In this document: piece after piece, positions 9,192-15,533 of the stretch
Layout: each line of letters opens with the position of its first letter
How positions within the stretch are numbered: the first letter of the stretch is position 1
NCBI GenBank assembly: GCA_003298465.1
Contig: QNGA01000010.1
Location: forward strand, 138,647-202,646
Reading direction: 5' to 3'
Origin: a halophilic archaeon
Lineage (GTDB): Archaea > Halobacteriota > Halobacteria > Halobacteriales > Haladaptataceae
Length of the DNA: 64,000 nucleotides
Program-made: the position numbers and the translations under genes
Notes under the pieces: generated by a model
Told to the model about the DNA's origin: nothing
What the model saw: the letters and a program-made list of their open reading frames with translations, nothing else
Database searches by the model: none

Positions 9192-9245
9192 CGGGATTCT
9201 AGAGATGTCTACGATTCGCAGGAATCGTACGAACTATGCGATTCC
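9192..9245. repeat. Nonamer array A (TACGANTCG-like, 9-bp period)
   Basis: Six contiguous 9-base units can be laid out from 9192. The best are TACGATTCG (9210), CAGGAATCG (9219), TACGAACTA (9228) and TGCGATTCC (9237). The unit CGA-N-TCG with a TA spacer is itself close to a palindrome. This is the left-most array upstream of parA. Confidence 0.7.
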
Positions 9246-9411
9246 CGGATAGGTCCAGGAATCGCGGCAATTCGGCGAGTACCTCCGGATACGACCAGGG
9301 CGTACGGAAGTTGTCGTCAACGAACGATCCGTCATCACAGTCGCGAATCCCTTTCCTCGAACTGTTAGAGGGCACGGAGTCGAATTCCACGAGGGGGGTC
9401 CCACCGGTAAT

Positions 9412-9483
9412 TGCGAGGTCTGCGATTCTTACGAATCGTCCGATTCCGAGAGATTATACGATGTATACGAGTCGCGCAATTCT
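9412..9483. repeat. Nonamer array B, directly upstream of the parA promoter
   Basis: Eight units in strict 9-base register run from TGCGAGGTC (9412) to CGCAATTCT (9475), including TACGAATCG (9430), TACGATGTA (9457) and TACGAGTCG (9466). The array ends exactly at the TATA-like TTAAATA (9483-9489), so a protein bound here would affect parA transcription. Confidence 0.75.
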
Positions 9484-9489
9484 TAAATA
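9483..9489 (+). promoter_or_regulatory. TATA element of the parA operon
   Basis: TTAAATA lies between nonamer arrays B and C. Transcription would start near 9512, leaving a leader of about 100 bases that carries array C before the ATG at 9614. Confidence 0.5.
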
Positions 9490-9520
9490 GGGTCCGTGTG
9501 TGGGTTACGACAGAGTCACC

Positions 9521-9592
9521 GGCGAAGTGTACGATGCCTACGAATCGTACGAGTCCGGCGGTTCGGAGAACAGCTGGAGTTCGCGAACTTCG
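9521..9592. repeat. Nonamer array C, in the parA leader
   Basis: Eight units in 9-base register run from GGCGAAGTG (9521), with TACGATGCC (9530), TACGAATCG (9539) and TACGAGTCC (9548) the clearest. Its placement between TATA box and start codon suggests autoregulation by a nonamer-binding protein. Confidence 0.7.
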
Positions 9593-9613
9593 CCCGGTGG
9601 ACGGGAGCTAGAC

Positions 9614-10498
9614 ATGACAGACGAGAACACGGACGAACGCGAATCACGGGCGGTGTCCGTCGGCGTCCTCAAAGGCGGATTCGGAAAGACGACGACGGCG
9701 CTCAATCTCGCACGAGAGCTCGCGCATCGTAACGGCTCTGCACTGGTCGTCGACCTCGACGACAACGGACACATGAGCCAGAATCTCGGGTACGACGACC
9801 AGTATCAGGCCGACGAAAATCACGCAGAAGCGGTCCTCATCGGTAGCGAAGACCCAAAACAGTACATCGAGTCGGTGGTCGGCGGGCTCGACATCTTCCC
9901 CGCACACGAAGCACTCGAGGACGTCCAGAGCGGCCTGAAAGAAGCGACGATGGGGACGACGCGATTGAAGGAGAATCTCGTCGACCCTCTGCTCGGCGAC
10001 GAGTACGAATACATCGTCGTCGACTGTCCGGCGAACCGCGGCAAGCTCAACGACAACGCGATGTACGCTACCGGAAACATCATCATCCCGCTACGCGCCG
10101 AAAGCGGTTACGAGAGCGGGCTCACGAGCACCGTCCAACGCCTCGTCATGCAAGCGCGGGAATACTTCGAACTCGACATCCTGGCGGTGACGCCGACCGA
10201 CCTCGAGAACCGTATCGACTACGACACCCGTGATCGCGCTCTCCTCGAGGAGATCAACTCTCGGGACGCAGTGGCCAAACTCGTCCCCAACTACGCCCGC
10301 CTTACCGACGACGACTGGGCTGCACTCGAGAACGGAAACTACGACGGCGACCTTCCGGGTATCAGACATCGGTCGGCGATCGACCGGGCACACGACGAGG
10401 GACTCCCGCTCCGCGATTACGACGAGTCGTGCGACCAGCTATCGGCGTACGCCGAACTGTCACAGATCGTCGAGCGTGGCGAGGTGGTTCGAGAATGA
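9614..10498 (+). CDS. parA: ParA/Soj-type partition ATPase
   Basis: This 294-residue P-loop ATPase would segregate the replicon. The deviant Walker A KGGFGKTTT is at residues 20-28, followed by LVVDLDDNGHMSQNL and the Walker B-like IVVDCPANRGKL. The frame is open from an ATG at 9500, but that extension is a translation of nonamer array C (repeated YES/YDA), so the ATG at 9614 is the likelier start. There is no ParB homologue nearby. The next gene overlaps by ATGA and probably encodes the partner. Repeat arrays flank the operon, so the locus has the layout of a complete ATPase-adaptor-centromere system. Confidence 0.9.
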   Translation: MTDENTDERESRAVSVGVLKGGFGKTTTALNLARELAHRNGSALVVDLDDNGHMSQNLGYDDQYQADENHAEAVLIGSEDPKQYIESVVGGLDIFPAHEALEDVQSGLKEATMGTTRLKENLVDPLLGDEYEYIVVDCPANRGKLNDNAMYATGNIIIPLRAESGYESGLTSTVQRLVMQAREYFELDILAVTPTDLENRIDYDTRDRALLEEINSRDAVAKLVPNYARLTDDDWAALENGNYDGDLPGIRHRSAIDRAHDEGLPLRDYDESCDQLSAYAELSQIVERGEVVRE

Positions 10499-10869
10499 CG
10501 GGCGCGTTCGACGATCTCGAGGACGCAGTCGCCGAACAAGAAGAATCGGAGGAAGAGGAGTCGGAGACGACCACGGACGGAGAGACGCGGACAGAAAGCG
10601 AGCGGAAGACGACCCGAGATCCACGGTCGACGCCGGCGTTCGAGTTCTCCTCGGACCTACGCCGCAGTATCTACACCCGCGAACAGTCCTGGCAGGCGTT
10701 CGAGGACGGACGGGACCTCGAGATGACCCGCGTCCTCCGCGACCACGACGTTCGCGACGTAACCTCCCGGGAAGTCCACGACGCCATGGTCCGTCTCGCC
10801 GCCGAAAATCCCGACGAGCTCGCACGGTTCGTCCTCGAAAGTCGCGGAATCGACATCGACGAAGAGTAG
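10495..10869 (+). CDS. Small acidic ParA partner candidate (putative centromere-binding adaptor)
   Basis: This 124-residue protein starts inside the parA stop codon (ATGA overlap), so it is translationally coupled to parA. Residues 1-45 are a disordered acidic and threonine-rich tail. The rest (STPAFEFSSDLRRSIYTREQSWQAF onwards) is a compact alpha-helical domain with conserved-looking DVRDVTSREVHDAMVRLAAENPDELARFVLE. I see no ParB or CopG/RHH signature. I recall similar proteins beside parA on haloarchaeal plasmids, usually annotated as hypothetical. A role in binding the nonamer arrays and stimulating ParA is inferred only from genomic position and small size. Confidence 0.8.
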   Translation: MTGAFDDLEDAVAEQEESEEEESETTTDGETRTESERKTTRDPRSTPAFEFSSDLRRSIYTREQSWQAFEDGRDLEMTRVLRDHDVRDVTSREVHDAMVRLAAENPDELARFVLESRGIDIDEE

Positions 10870-10933
10870 GTCCCCACTTCGACGATCACCGACCACGGCC
10901 AGCGACACGTTTTCTTTCGACTCTCCGAACGGA

Positions 10934-11005
10934 TACTACGCCTACGATTTTTACACACCGCACGAGTTTCGGACTTCGTACGAATTGTGGGAATCGTACG
11001 ATTCG
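10934..11005. repeat. Nonamer array D, directly downstream of the parA operon
   Basis: Eight units in unbroken 9-base register: TACTACGCC (10934), TACGATTTT (10943), TACACACCG, CACGAGTTT, CGGACTTCG, TACGAATTG (10979), TGGGAATCG and TACGATTCG (10997). Confidence 0.75.
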
Positions 11006-11096
11006 TAGCTGGTATCCGTGACCTGTTCCAGGATTCCAGCGAGAACGGCGATACGTCGGCGGGAGACAGCCCTACTCCTCTGCAATCCGGTTCGAT

Positions 11097-11140
11097 TGCG
11101 AATTGTAGGATGTTGCGAACTCCACGAATTTTGCGAACTT
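11097..11140. repeat. Nonamer array E
   Basis: Units TGCGAATTG (11097), TAGGATGT (8 bases), TGCGAACTC (11114), CACGAATTT (11123) and TGCGAACTT (11132). The register slips by one base once. Confidence 0.65.
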
Positions 11141-11221
11141 ATCGCGCTGTGACCGTACCTCACGCGACCACTTTCGACTCCTGAACTCGAAGACGACCGG
11201 TCGAGAAGCCGAGACGAAGTT

Positions 11222-11284
11222 TGCGAAGTTCGAACGGTTTACGATTCTTGAACCGTTTACGATCCCCGAGCCTCGCGAAAATCT
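11222..11284. repeat. Nonamer array F
   Basis: Units TGCGAAGTT (11222), CGAACGGTT, TACGATTCT (11240), TGAACCGTT and TACGATCCC (11258), followed by two weaker units, all in 9-base register. Confidence 0.65.
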
Positions 11285-11323
11285 CGGCCAAATCAGCTGG
11301 AAGGGGCCAGTTAGCATACGTAG

Positions 11324-11413
11324 AGGGAATCGTACGAATCGTGAGAAACGTACGATTCATAAACATCCTTCGAACTGAAGAACCCGTACGAAGTGTAAGC
11401 GTCGGGCGACTCT
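11324..11413. repeat. Nonamer array G, the longest
   Basis: Ten units in 9-base register: AGGGAATCG (11324), TACGAATCG (11333), TGAGAAACG, TACGATTCA (11351), TAAACATCC, TTCGAACTG, AAGAACCCG, TACGAAGTG (11387), TAAGCGTCG and GGCGACTCT. Confidence 0.75.
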
Positions 11414-11451
11414 CGGAGGAGACAAATACGTTCAAGGATGTCCGAGATGTT

Positions 11452-11523
11452 GACAATTCGTAAGATTCGTTAGAATCACGAACAGTCTGCGATTCGCAGG
11501 AGTTGTACGATTCGGGAACGCTG
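11452..11523. repeat. Nonamer array H, closest to orc1/cdc6
   Basis: Eight units in 9-base register: GACAATTCG (11452), TAAGATTCG, TTAGAATCA, CGAACAGTC, TGCGATTCG (11488), CAGGAGTTG, TACGATTCG (11506) and GGAACGCTG. About 130 bases separate it from the end of the orc1/cdc6 gene. Confidence 0.75.
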
Positions 11524-11655
11524 GAAGCTGAGGGAGGACCTTCGCTATTTCTCTTCCGTCACGCCGGACGGCTGGAAAGTAGTCGCTAACGATGTCTTTT
11601 GTTGCTGGGTATAGACGAGAGCGGAATCGGGGTTCGCCGGGGAGATGAGATATCG

Positions 11656-12930
11656 TTACGCGAGTTCTTCTAGCTGGCTGTCCCGGAGCACGGCCTTCAA
11701 CACGACGTCGGTGTCTTTCACGAGTCGATGCTCCAGGTAGCTTCCCTGCCCTCGACCGCCGCCCGTTCTCGTCGACTCGACGACGCCGAGAAACGCCTGT
11801 TCCTTTAGCAGTTCGTAGACGCGGTGTTCACCGAGGACGTTGACGCTGAGTTGCTTGCAAACGATTTGATAGCGCTCGTAAATCTCGCTCGTCGAGAACT
11901 CGTCTCTGGAGTTCTCCTTCGTGAGGCGACCGAGAGCGTAGAGGATGAACTTCACCTGGGTCGTCGAGCCCCGAAGGAGCTCTTCGAAGCGATCGATCTC
12001 GGCCCACTCCTGGGCTTCGCGGACGTGGTCCTCGGACACCTGTTCGTCTCCCTGGCGTTCGGCGAGCTCACCAGCGTGACGGAGGATCTCGATCGCCTTT
12101 CGAGCGTCGCCGTGCTCCTGGGCGGCGAACGCGGCAGTGAGGGGAATGACCTCGTCCGTGAGAACGCCGTCTTTGAACGCGTCGCGACGATGGTTCATGA
12201 TGTCCCGTAGTTGATTGGCGTCGTACGGCTGGAAGACGAACTCCTCCTCGCGGAGGCTACTCTTGACGCGCTCGTTGAGTTCGTCCCGATACTCGATCTT
12301 GTTGCTGATCGCCACGATACCGAGATGACAGTCGGCCTTTCCGGACTCGCGTGCGCGCGAGAGTTGCATCAGCACGTCATCGTCTTCGAGTCTGTCGACC
12401 TCGTCGAGAATTATCACGACGGCGTCGTAGACCGCGTCGAGGATCTCCCAGAGATAATCGTAGTACTCGCCGCTACCGATGCCTGCTCGGGGGATGGAAA
12501 AGTCGGTGCGAGCTTCGTCGTTGAGGTCGCGAGTGATCGTCCGTGCGACGCGGGTCTGCGTGTTGTGTTGGGCGCAGTCGACGTACACGGTGCCGACCGA
12601 CACGTCCTGAGCGACGGCGGCCCGCCGTGCACGTTCGGTGACGTGGCGGGCGACGAGCGACTTGCCCGTCCCCGTTTTCCCGTAGATCATCACGTTGTTC
12701 GGCGGTTCGGTGCGGACGATAGGGCGGAGTTCGGCGGCGACTGCTTCGATTTCGCTGTTGCGGCCGACGATCCGGTTGCTCTCCGGGACGTGACCGACTT
12801 TCAGCAGTTCTTTTCGCTCGAAAATCGACGTGTGGACGGCCTCGTCCTCGTCCCAGTTGAACAGGGGGTCCTCCGACGGATCCTCGAACGGATCGTCGAC
12901 GTCGGAGAGACGCGCGGGGTCGTCGGTCAT
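11656..12930 (-). CDS. orc1/cdc6: Orc1/Cdc6 family replication initiator
   Basis: This 424-residue AAA+ ATPase should bind the adjacent ORB repeats and open the origin. Walker A GKTGTGKS is at residues 84-91, Walker B IILDEVD at 173-179, the sensor 1 Asn210 in AISNKIEYRDELNERVKSSL, and the sensor 2 motif GDARKA at 274-279. The C-terminal ~110 residues form the winged helix (EIYERYQIVCKQLSVNVLGEHRVYELLKEQAFLGVVE). TTTTTATACA at 12951-12960 is the TATA box, about 25 bases before the ATG, and an ORB-like repeat abuts it, so the gene is probably autoregulated. The initiator faces away from its origin, as is common in archaea. Confidence 0.95.
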   Translation of the reverse strand: MTDDPARLSDVDDPFEDPSEDPLFNWDEDEAVHTSIFERKELLKVGHVPESNRIVGRNSEIEAVAAELRPIVRTEPPNNVMIYGKTGTGKSLVARHVTERARRAAVAQDVSVGTVYVDCAQHNTQTRVARTITRDLNDEARTDFSIPRAGIGSGEYYDYLWEILDAVYDAVVIILDEVDRLEDDDVLMQLSRARESGKADCHLGIVAISNKIEYRDELNERVKSSLREEEFVFQPYDANQLRDIMNHRRDAFKDGVLTDEVIPLTAAFAAQEHGDARKAIEILRHAGELAERQGDEQVSEDHVREAQEWAEIDRFEELLRGSTTQVKFILYALGRLTKENSRDEFSTSEIYERYQIVCKQLSVNVLGEHRVYELLKEQAFLGVVESTRTGGGRGQGSYLEHRLVKDTDVVLKAVLRDSQLEELA

Positions 12931-12950
12931 ACCTCATGTCCTATCGCTAT

Positions 12951-12960
12951 TGTATAAAAA
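12951..12960 (-). promoter_or_regulatory. TATA box of orc1/cdc6
   Basis: The minus strand reads TTTTTATACA about 25 bases upstream of the ATG, implying a leaderless transcript. The degenerate ORB at 12967-12986 overlaps where the BRE and upstream promoter would be. Confidence 0.65.
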
Positions 12961-12966
12961 ACTACT

Positions 12967-12986
12967 CCCTCCTCGGCCAGAGTGTA
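12967..12986 (+). repeat. ORB-like repeat 1 (degenerate)
   Basis: It shares the core TCGGCCAGAGTGTA with the consensus CACCCCTCGTCCAGAGTGTA apart from one base, but the C-rich half is altered. It abuts the orc1/cdc6 TATA box. Confidence 0.6.
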
Positions 12987-13053
12987 TCGCCCGTAAATAC
13001 AGAGGGCGAATCGCCGAGGTTTAGAATTTCTAACTCGCAGCTTCGTTACCGCA

Positions 13054-13073
13054 CACCCCTCGTCCAGACTGTA
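13054..13073 (+). repeat. ORB-like repeat 2
   Basis: One mismatch from the consensus CACCCCTCGTCCAGAGTGTA (G to C at 13069). It is preceded by CA, as in repeats 3 and 7. Confidence 0.75.
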
Positions 13074-13135
13074 TTCCGCCGGTCGTCGCGGTGGTCGACC
13101 GAGGTGGACATCCCTGGAAAGATCTCGTCGGGACT

Positions 13136-13155
13136 CACCCCTGGTCCAGAGTGAA
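13136..13155 (+). repeat. ORB-like repeat 3
   Basis: CACCCCTGGTCCAGAGTGAA, two differences from the most complete copy, same orientation. Confidence 0.7.
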
Positions 13156-13214
13156 AACGCAGTCACCGACGAACGTCGAACCGAAGAGGATTACGAGAGC
13201 CGGAGCGCTGGTCA

Positions 13215-13234
13215 CACCCCTCGTCCAGAGTGTA
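13215..13234 (+). repeat. ORB-like repeat 4 (consensus copy)
   Basis: Reads exactly CACCCCTCGTCCAGAGTGTA and is used here as the reference. The C-run corresponds to the G-string that Orc1/Cdc6 contacts in other archaeal ORBs. Confidence 0.8.
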
Positions 13235-13259
13235 TCGAACTCGCGAACGAACCTGCCCT

Positions 13260-13279
13260 CACCCCTCGTCCAAAGTGAA
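13260..13279 (+). repeat. ORB-like repeat 5
   Basis: CACCCCTCGTCCAAAGTGAA, two differences from consensus. It lies 45 bases from repeat 4, about four helical turns, so both would face the same side. Confidence 0.75.
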
Positions 13280-13328
13280 AAGGGCGACCGGTTCGTGGTC
13301 GGCATCGGCCACTTCGACTCGTCGGGGA

Positions 13329-13348
13329 CACCCCCGATACAGAGTGTA
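13329..13348 (+). repeat. ORB-like repeat 6 (degenerate)
   Basis: The ends CACCCC and CAGAGTGTA are kept but the centre differs at four positions. Confidence 0.55.
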
Positions 13349-13553
13349 CTGTCACGGCTGTCGAAGAGAGTTCGATCCGCTCGCCACTCGTCAGCGTCCT
13401 CAGATACACACGGTGGACGGGGGGCTCGGCTGGAGTACGCCGAAGTCGCAATTCGGTCTCGTCCTCGTGATTCGGAACCCTTCTCGTATCGTCAGTGCAC
13501 GCTTTTCCTTCCGTGGGTTCGTGCTTCTCATTCCGTCAGGACGCTTTATTCAT

Positions 13554-13586
13554 CCCGCTGATGCACACTCTCCCGCTGACGCACAC
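13554..13586 (+). repeat. 15-bp direct repeat in the origin
   Basis: CCCGCTGATGCACAC (13554) is repeated as CCCGCTGACGCACAC (13572) with one mismatch and an 18-base period, running into ORB-like repeat 7. It may be an origin accessory element. Confidence 0.5.
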
Positions 13587-13603
13587 CCCTCGTCCAGAGT
13601 GAA
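13584..13603 (+). repeat. ORB-like repeat 7
   Basis: CACCCCTCGTCCAGAGTGAA, one base from consensus, about 80 bases before the AT-rich segment. Confidence 0.75.
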
Positions 13604-13680
13604 ACGCGATGAAGGCAGGCACGGTCCCTGTGATTGGTCGTCATCTGACCGTCCTTCGGGTCAGTCGAATCGATCGACCG

Positions 13681-13800
13681 AACGAAGGAACTGAAAACTC
13701 ACTAATCGACAAGCCGACTCTCGTCGGTAAAATGACTCTTCTATCTAGAAGTTTTATGTAGCGGTATGTTCTCATAGTCCATTAGCTAATTCGTTTTCCA
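13681..13800. other. AT-rich candidate duplex-unwinding element
   Basis: By hand count 73 of 120 bases are A or T, clearly higher than the surroundings. It contains the perfect short dyad CTTCTA-TC-TAGAAG at 13738-13751 and lies between the direct ORB group and the inverted ORB, where origin opening is expected. Confidence 0.6.
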
Positions 13801-14004
13801 GTGAGAAAGAACGACTGTTCGTTTCGAACAGGCGAAACGGACGGGCGCACTCTCCGGTTCGTTCATCCTCGATGGTTTCGTCGGGAGGACGAGATCCTGA
13901 CCGAATCCGACGGACACTCCTCGTCTAATCGTTTCCTCCAGGGTTCTCACCGTATCCGCCCGGCTCGCTCTACCCCTCCCCACCCACCCTTCCCCTCCAA
14001 CAAA

Positions 14005-14024
14005 TACACTCTGGACGAGGGGTG
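14005..14024 (-). repeat. ORB-like repeat 8 (inverted consensus copy)
   Basis: TACACTCTGGACGAGGGGTG is the exact reverse complement of the consensus repeat and the only one in this orientation. It closes the origin on the right. Confidence 0.8.
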
Positions 14025-14210
14025 TGTGTCACCGTCGTCTTCTCGCCCGACACGGATCCACTGACGACTCCGTAACCGACACTACCTCACCGGGGTCTTC
14101 GTCCGTTGCGGCACAACGACGTAGCACTCGTCTCCCCGGTCCCGACGTGACGCTGGCGACGGACCGAGTCCGCGACGGTTCGCCGCTGCGACGATGTCCG
14201 CGACTGCTCG

Positions 14211-15059
14211 CTATCGCTCGCTTCGGGACGGAGACGTAGTGCTCGCTATCGCTCGAACGGCCCTTGCGACGTGCGTTCGTTCGGCGATTCGTCTGGTCGT
14301 TCGCTGTAAGTCGTGAACGCCGCTCGCGATAGCTTTCCCGGTCTCCGCAGCGACGTCCCAGCTCGGTCGTTCGACGGACTGGATGCGGGACGTCGCCCAC
14401 CGACTGGGATGTGCGAGCAGATACACGTCCCGACATGCTCCCGACTCGAGAGCCCGAATCACGTCGTCGGTCGAGCGGACGTGGCCGAAGCCGGGGACGG
14501 ACGCGTTCCAGTCGCGGCCGGTATCGGAACAGTATAACCGGTCGCTGGTACCATCGTCGTCGGCCTCTACCTCGTACGCTCTCCCGGAGAGATCGTAGTC
14601 CGCCGGGGTCCGGGCACCCTCCCACAGGTCCGTGTTCATGTGGGGTGAGAGCGGACTCCCGTGAGAGCAGATCGTGTCGACGGTAACGTGCTGGCGAAAC
14701 GACGCGAGGTTGGCCGCGAACCGGGCGTGTGCTCGTCGCACGTCACCGCGTGCGTTCGCCAGGTCCTCGTAGTGATAGCCGATTTCGTGACCGTCCGCCT
14801 CCATCGATTCGGCGAGGTCGGGGTCGAACGTACTCGTCCGGAAGTAGTAGGTGGCGTCGATTCCCAGGTCGGTTTCGACCTCGGCCAGTGCGACGGCGTT
14901 GTGGACGCGGCGGTCCACGTCGTGCCGGAGCACGATGGAGGGCGTATCTAGGGTAGTCGTGTCGAAGTACTCGGCCACGGTGTAGAACTCGTACCCCTGG
15001 TCGAGTGCCGTCCTCAACAGTTGCTTATAGTCCGAGAGGCCGAAGCCGGATAATTGCAT
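14211..15059 (-). CDS. Polysaccharide deacetylase-like protein
   Basis: This 282-residue protein has the NodB-like barrel signatures. The metal-binding HDVD lies at residues 46-49, then HEIGYHYEDL with His91 and His96, and SHGSPLSPH further on. Haloarchaeal proteins of this type are usually found near glycan genes and probably deacetylate surface or lipid-linked sugars. There is no signal peptide. The C-terminal ~50 residues are basic and variable, and the coding end sits on a 16-bp direct repeat (14205-14220 and 14240-14255), so the tail may have been altered by a small duplication or deletion. It reads towards the origin. Confidence 0.75.
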   Translation of the reverse strand: MQLSGFGLSDYKQLLRTALDQGYEFYTVAEYFDTTTLDTPSIVLRHDVDRRVHNAVALAEVETDLGIDATYYFRTSTFDPDLAESMEADGHEIGYHYEDLANARGDVRRAHARFAANLASFRQHVTVDTICSHGSPLSPHMNTDLWEGARTPADYDLSGRAYEVEADDDGTSDRLYCSDTGRDWNASVPGFGHVRSTDDVIRALESGACRDVYLLAHPSRWATSRIQSVERPSWDVAAETGKAIASGVHDLQRTTRRIAERTHVARAVRAIASTTSPSRSER

Positions 15060-15533
15060 GATTCCAGCTCCAAATAGTAGTGATGTCTTAATTGTTATGT
15101 GCGGGATACTAACGAGATAGGCTCTCGCTTCCCGCGTCGAACCGCTACCTACAGGCCGTAACTAACCGTACAGGTTCGCTCTGTGGACCCTCAATCTCCT
15201 CCTTCAGAGGCCGATTACCCGAGTAAGTACTCCCTTCACGACCGAACCGTGCAGACGTCGTCGAAGCCAGTCGCCACGTACGGGACCCGCCCAGCGTCGA
15301 CGCCGTCGAAGAGCGTCCCTCCCTGTTACGAACGTGACACGGGCGTGCTCGCTCGACTCCCACGATTCCCGACGGGCGGCTCTCGACACGGCGCACTTCC
15401 AGAACTGCGTCGAGATACGCCGACGATTCGGTCGAGTAATCCTCGTTCGCTGGCGATAGGCCGGCGTCGAAAGGATGAATCGAGCGAAACCATCCCACTC
15501 GTTTATTGACACCATCGCGGTAGCGTCGGGGGT
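15060..15533. other. Intergenic stretch, no gene seen
   Basis: In these 474 bases between divergent genes I find only promoter-like sequence: GTTTATTG at 15501-15508, 26 bases before the next ATG, and a weak CTATTT near 15072-15079 for the deacetylase on the minus strand. Confidence 0.45.

Larger units (their letters stand above)
12961..14030. other. Replication origin (oriC) of this replicon
   Basis: The region has the layout of an archaeal origin. Seven ORB-like repeats in one orientation lie between 12967 and 13603, an AT-rich segment (73 of 120 bases A or T by hand count, 13681-13800) follows, then a pyrimidine-rich tract (13969-14000) and one ORB in the opposite orientation (14005-14024). 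It directly adjoins orc1/cdc6. No open frame inside has a recognisable product. In known archaeal origins, inverted ORBs flank the unwinding element, which matches this arrangement. Confidence 0.85.

Noticed and set aside
9500..9613. N-terminal extension of ParA from an earlier ATG
   Set aside because: It translates nonamer array C (Tyr-Glu-Ser repeats) and lies right after the TATA box. The MTDENTDE start gives a normal ParA N-terminus.
10951..11163. Minus-strand frame with repeated Tyr-Glu-Ser residues
   Set aside because: The 9-bp period of the nonamers forces a 3-residue repeat in any frame. No promoter or conserved domain supports a protein.
13091..13694. Open frames inside the origin (156 and 154 codons)
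   Set aside because: They run through ORB repeats, have improbable composition and no motif.
13054..14024. ORB-like repeats as a CRISPR array
   Set aside because: Spacing is irregular (45 to over 230 bases), one copy is inverted, repeats are only 20 bp and degenerate, and no cas genes are near.
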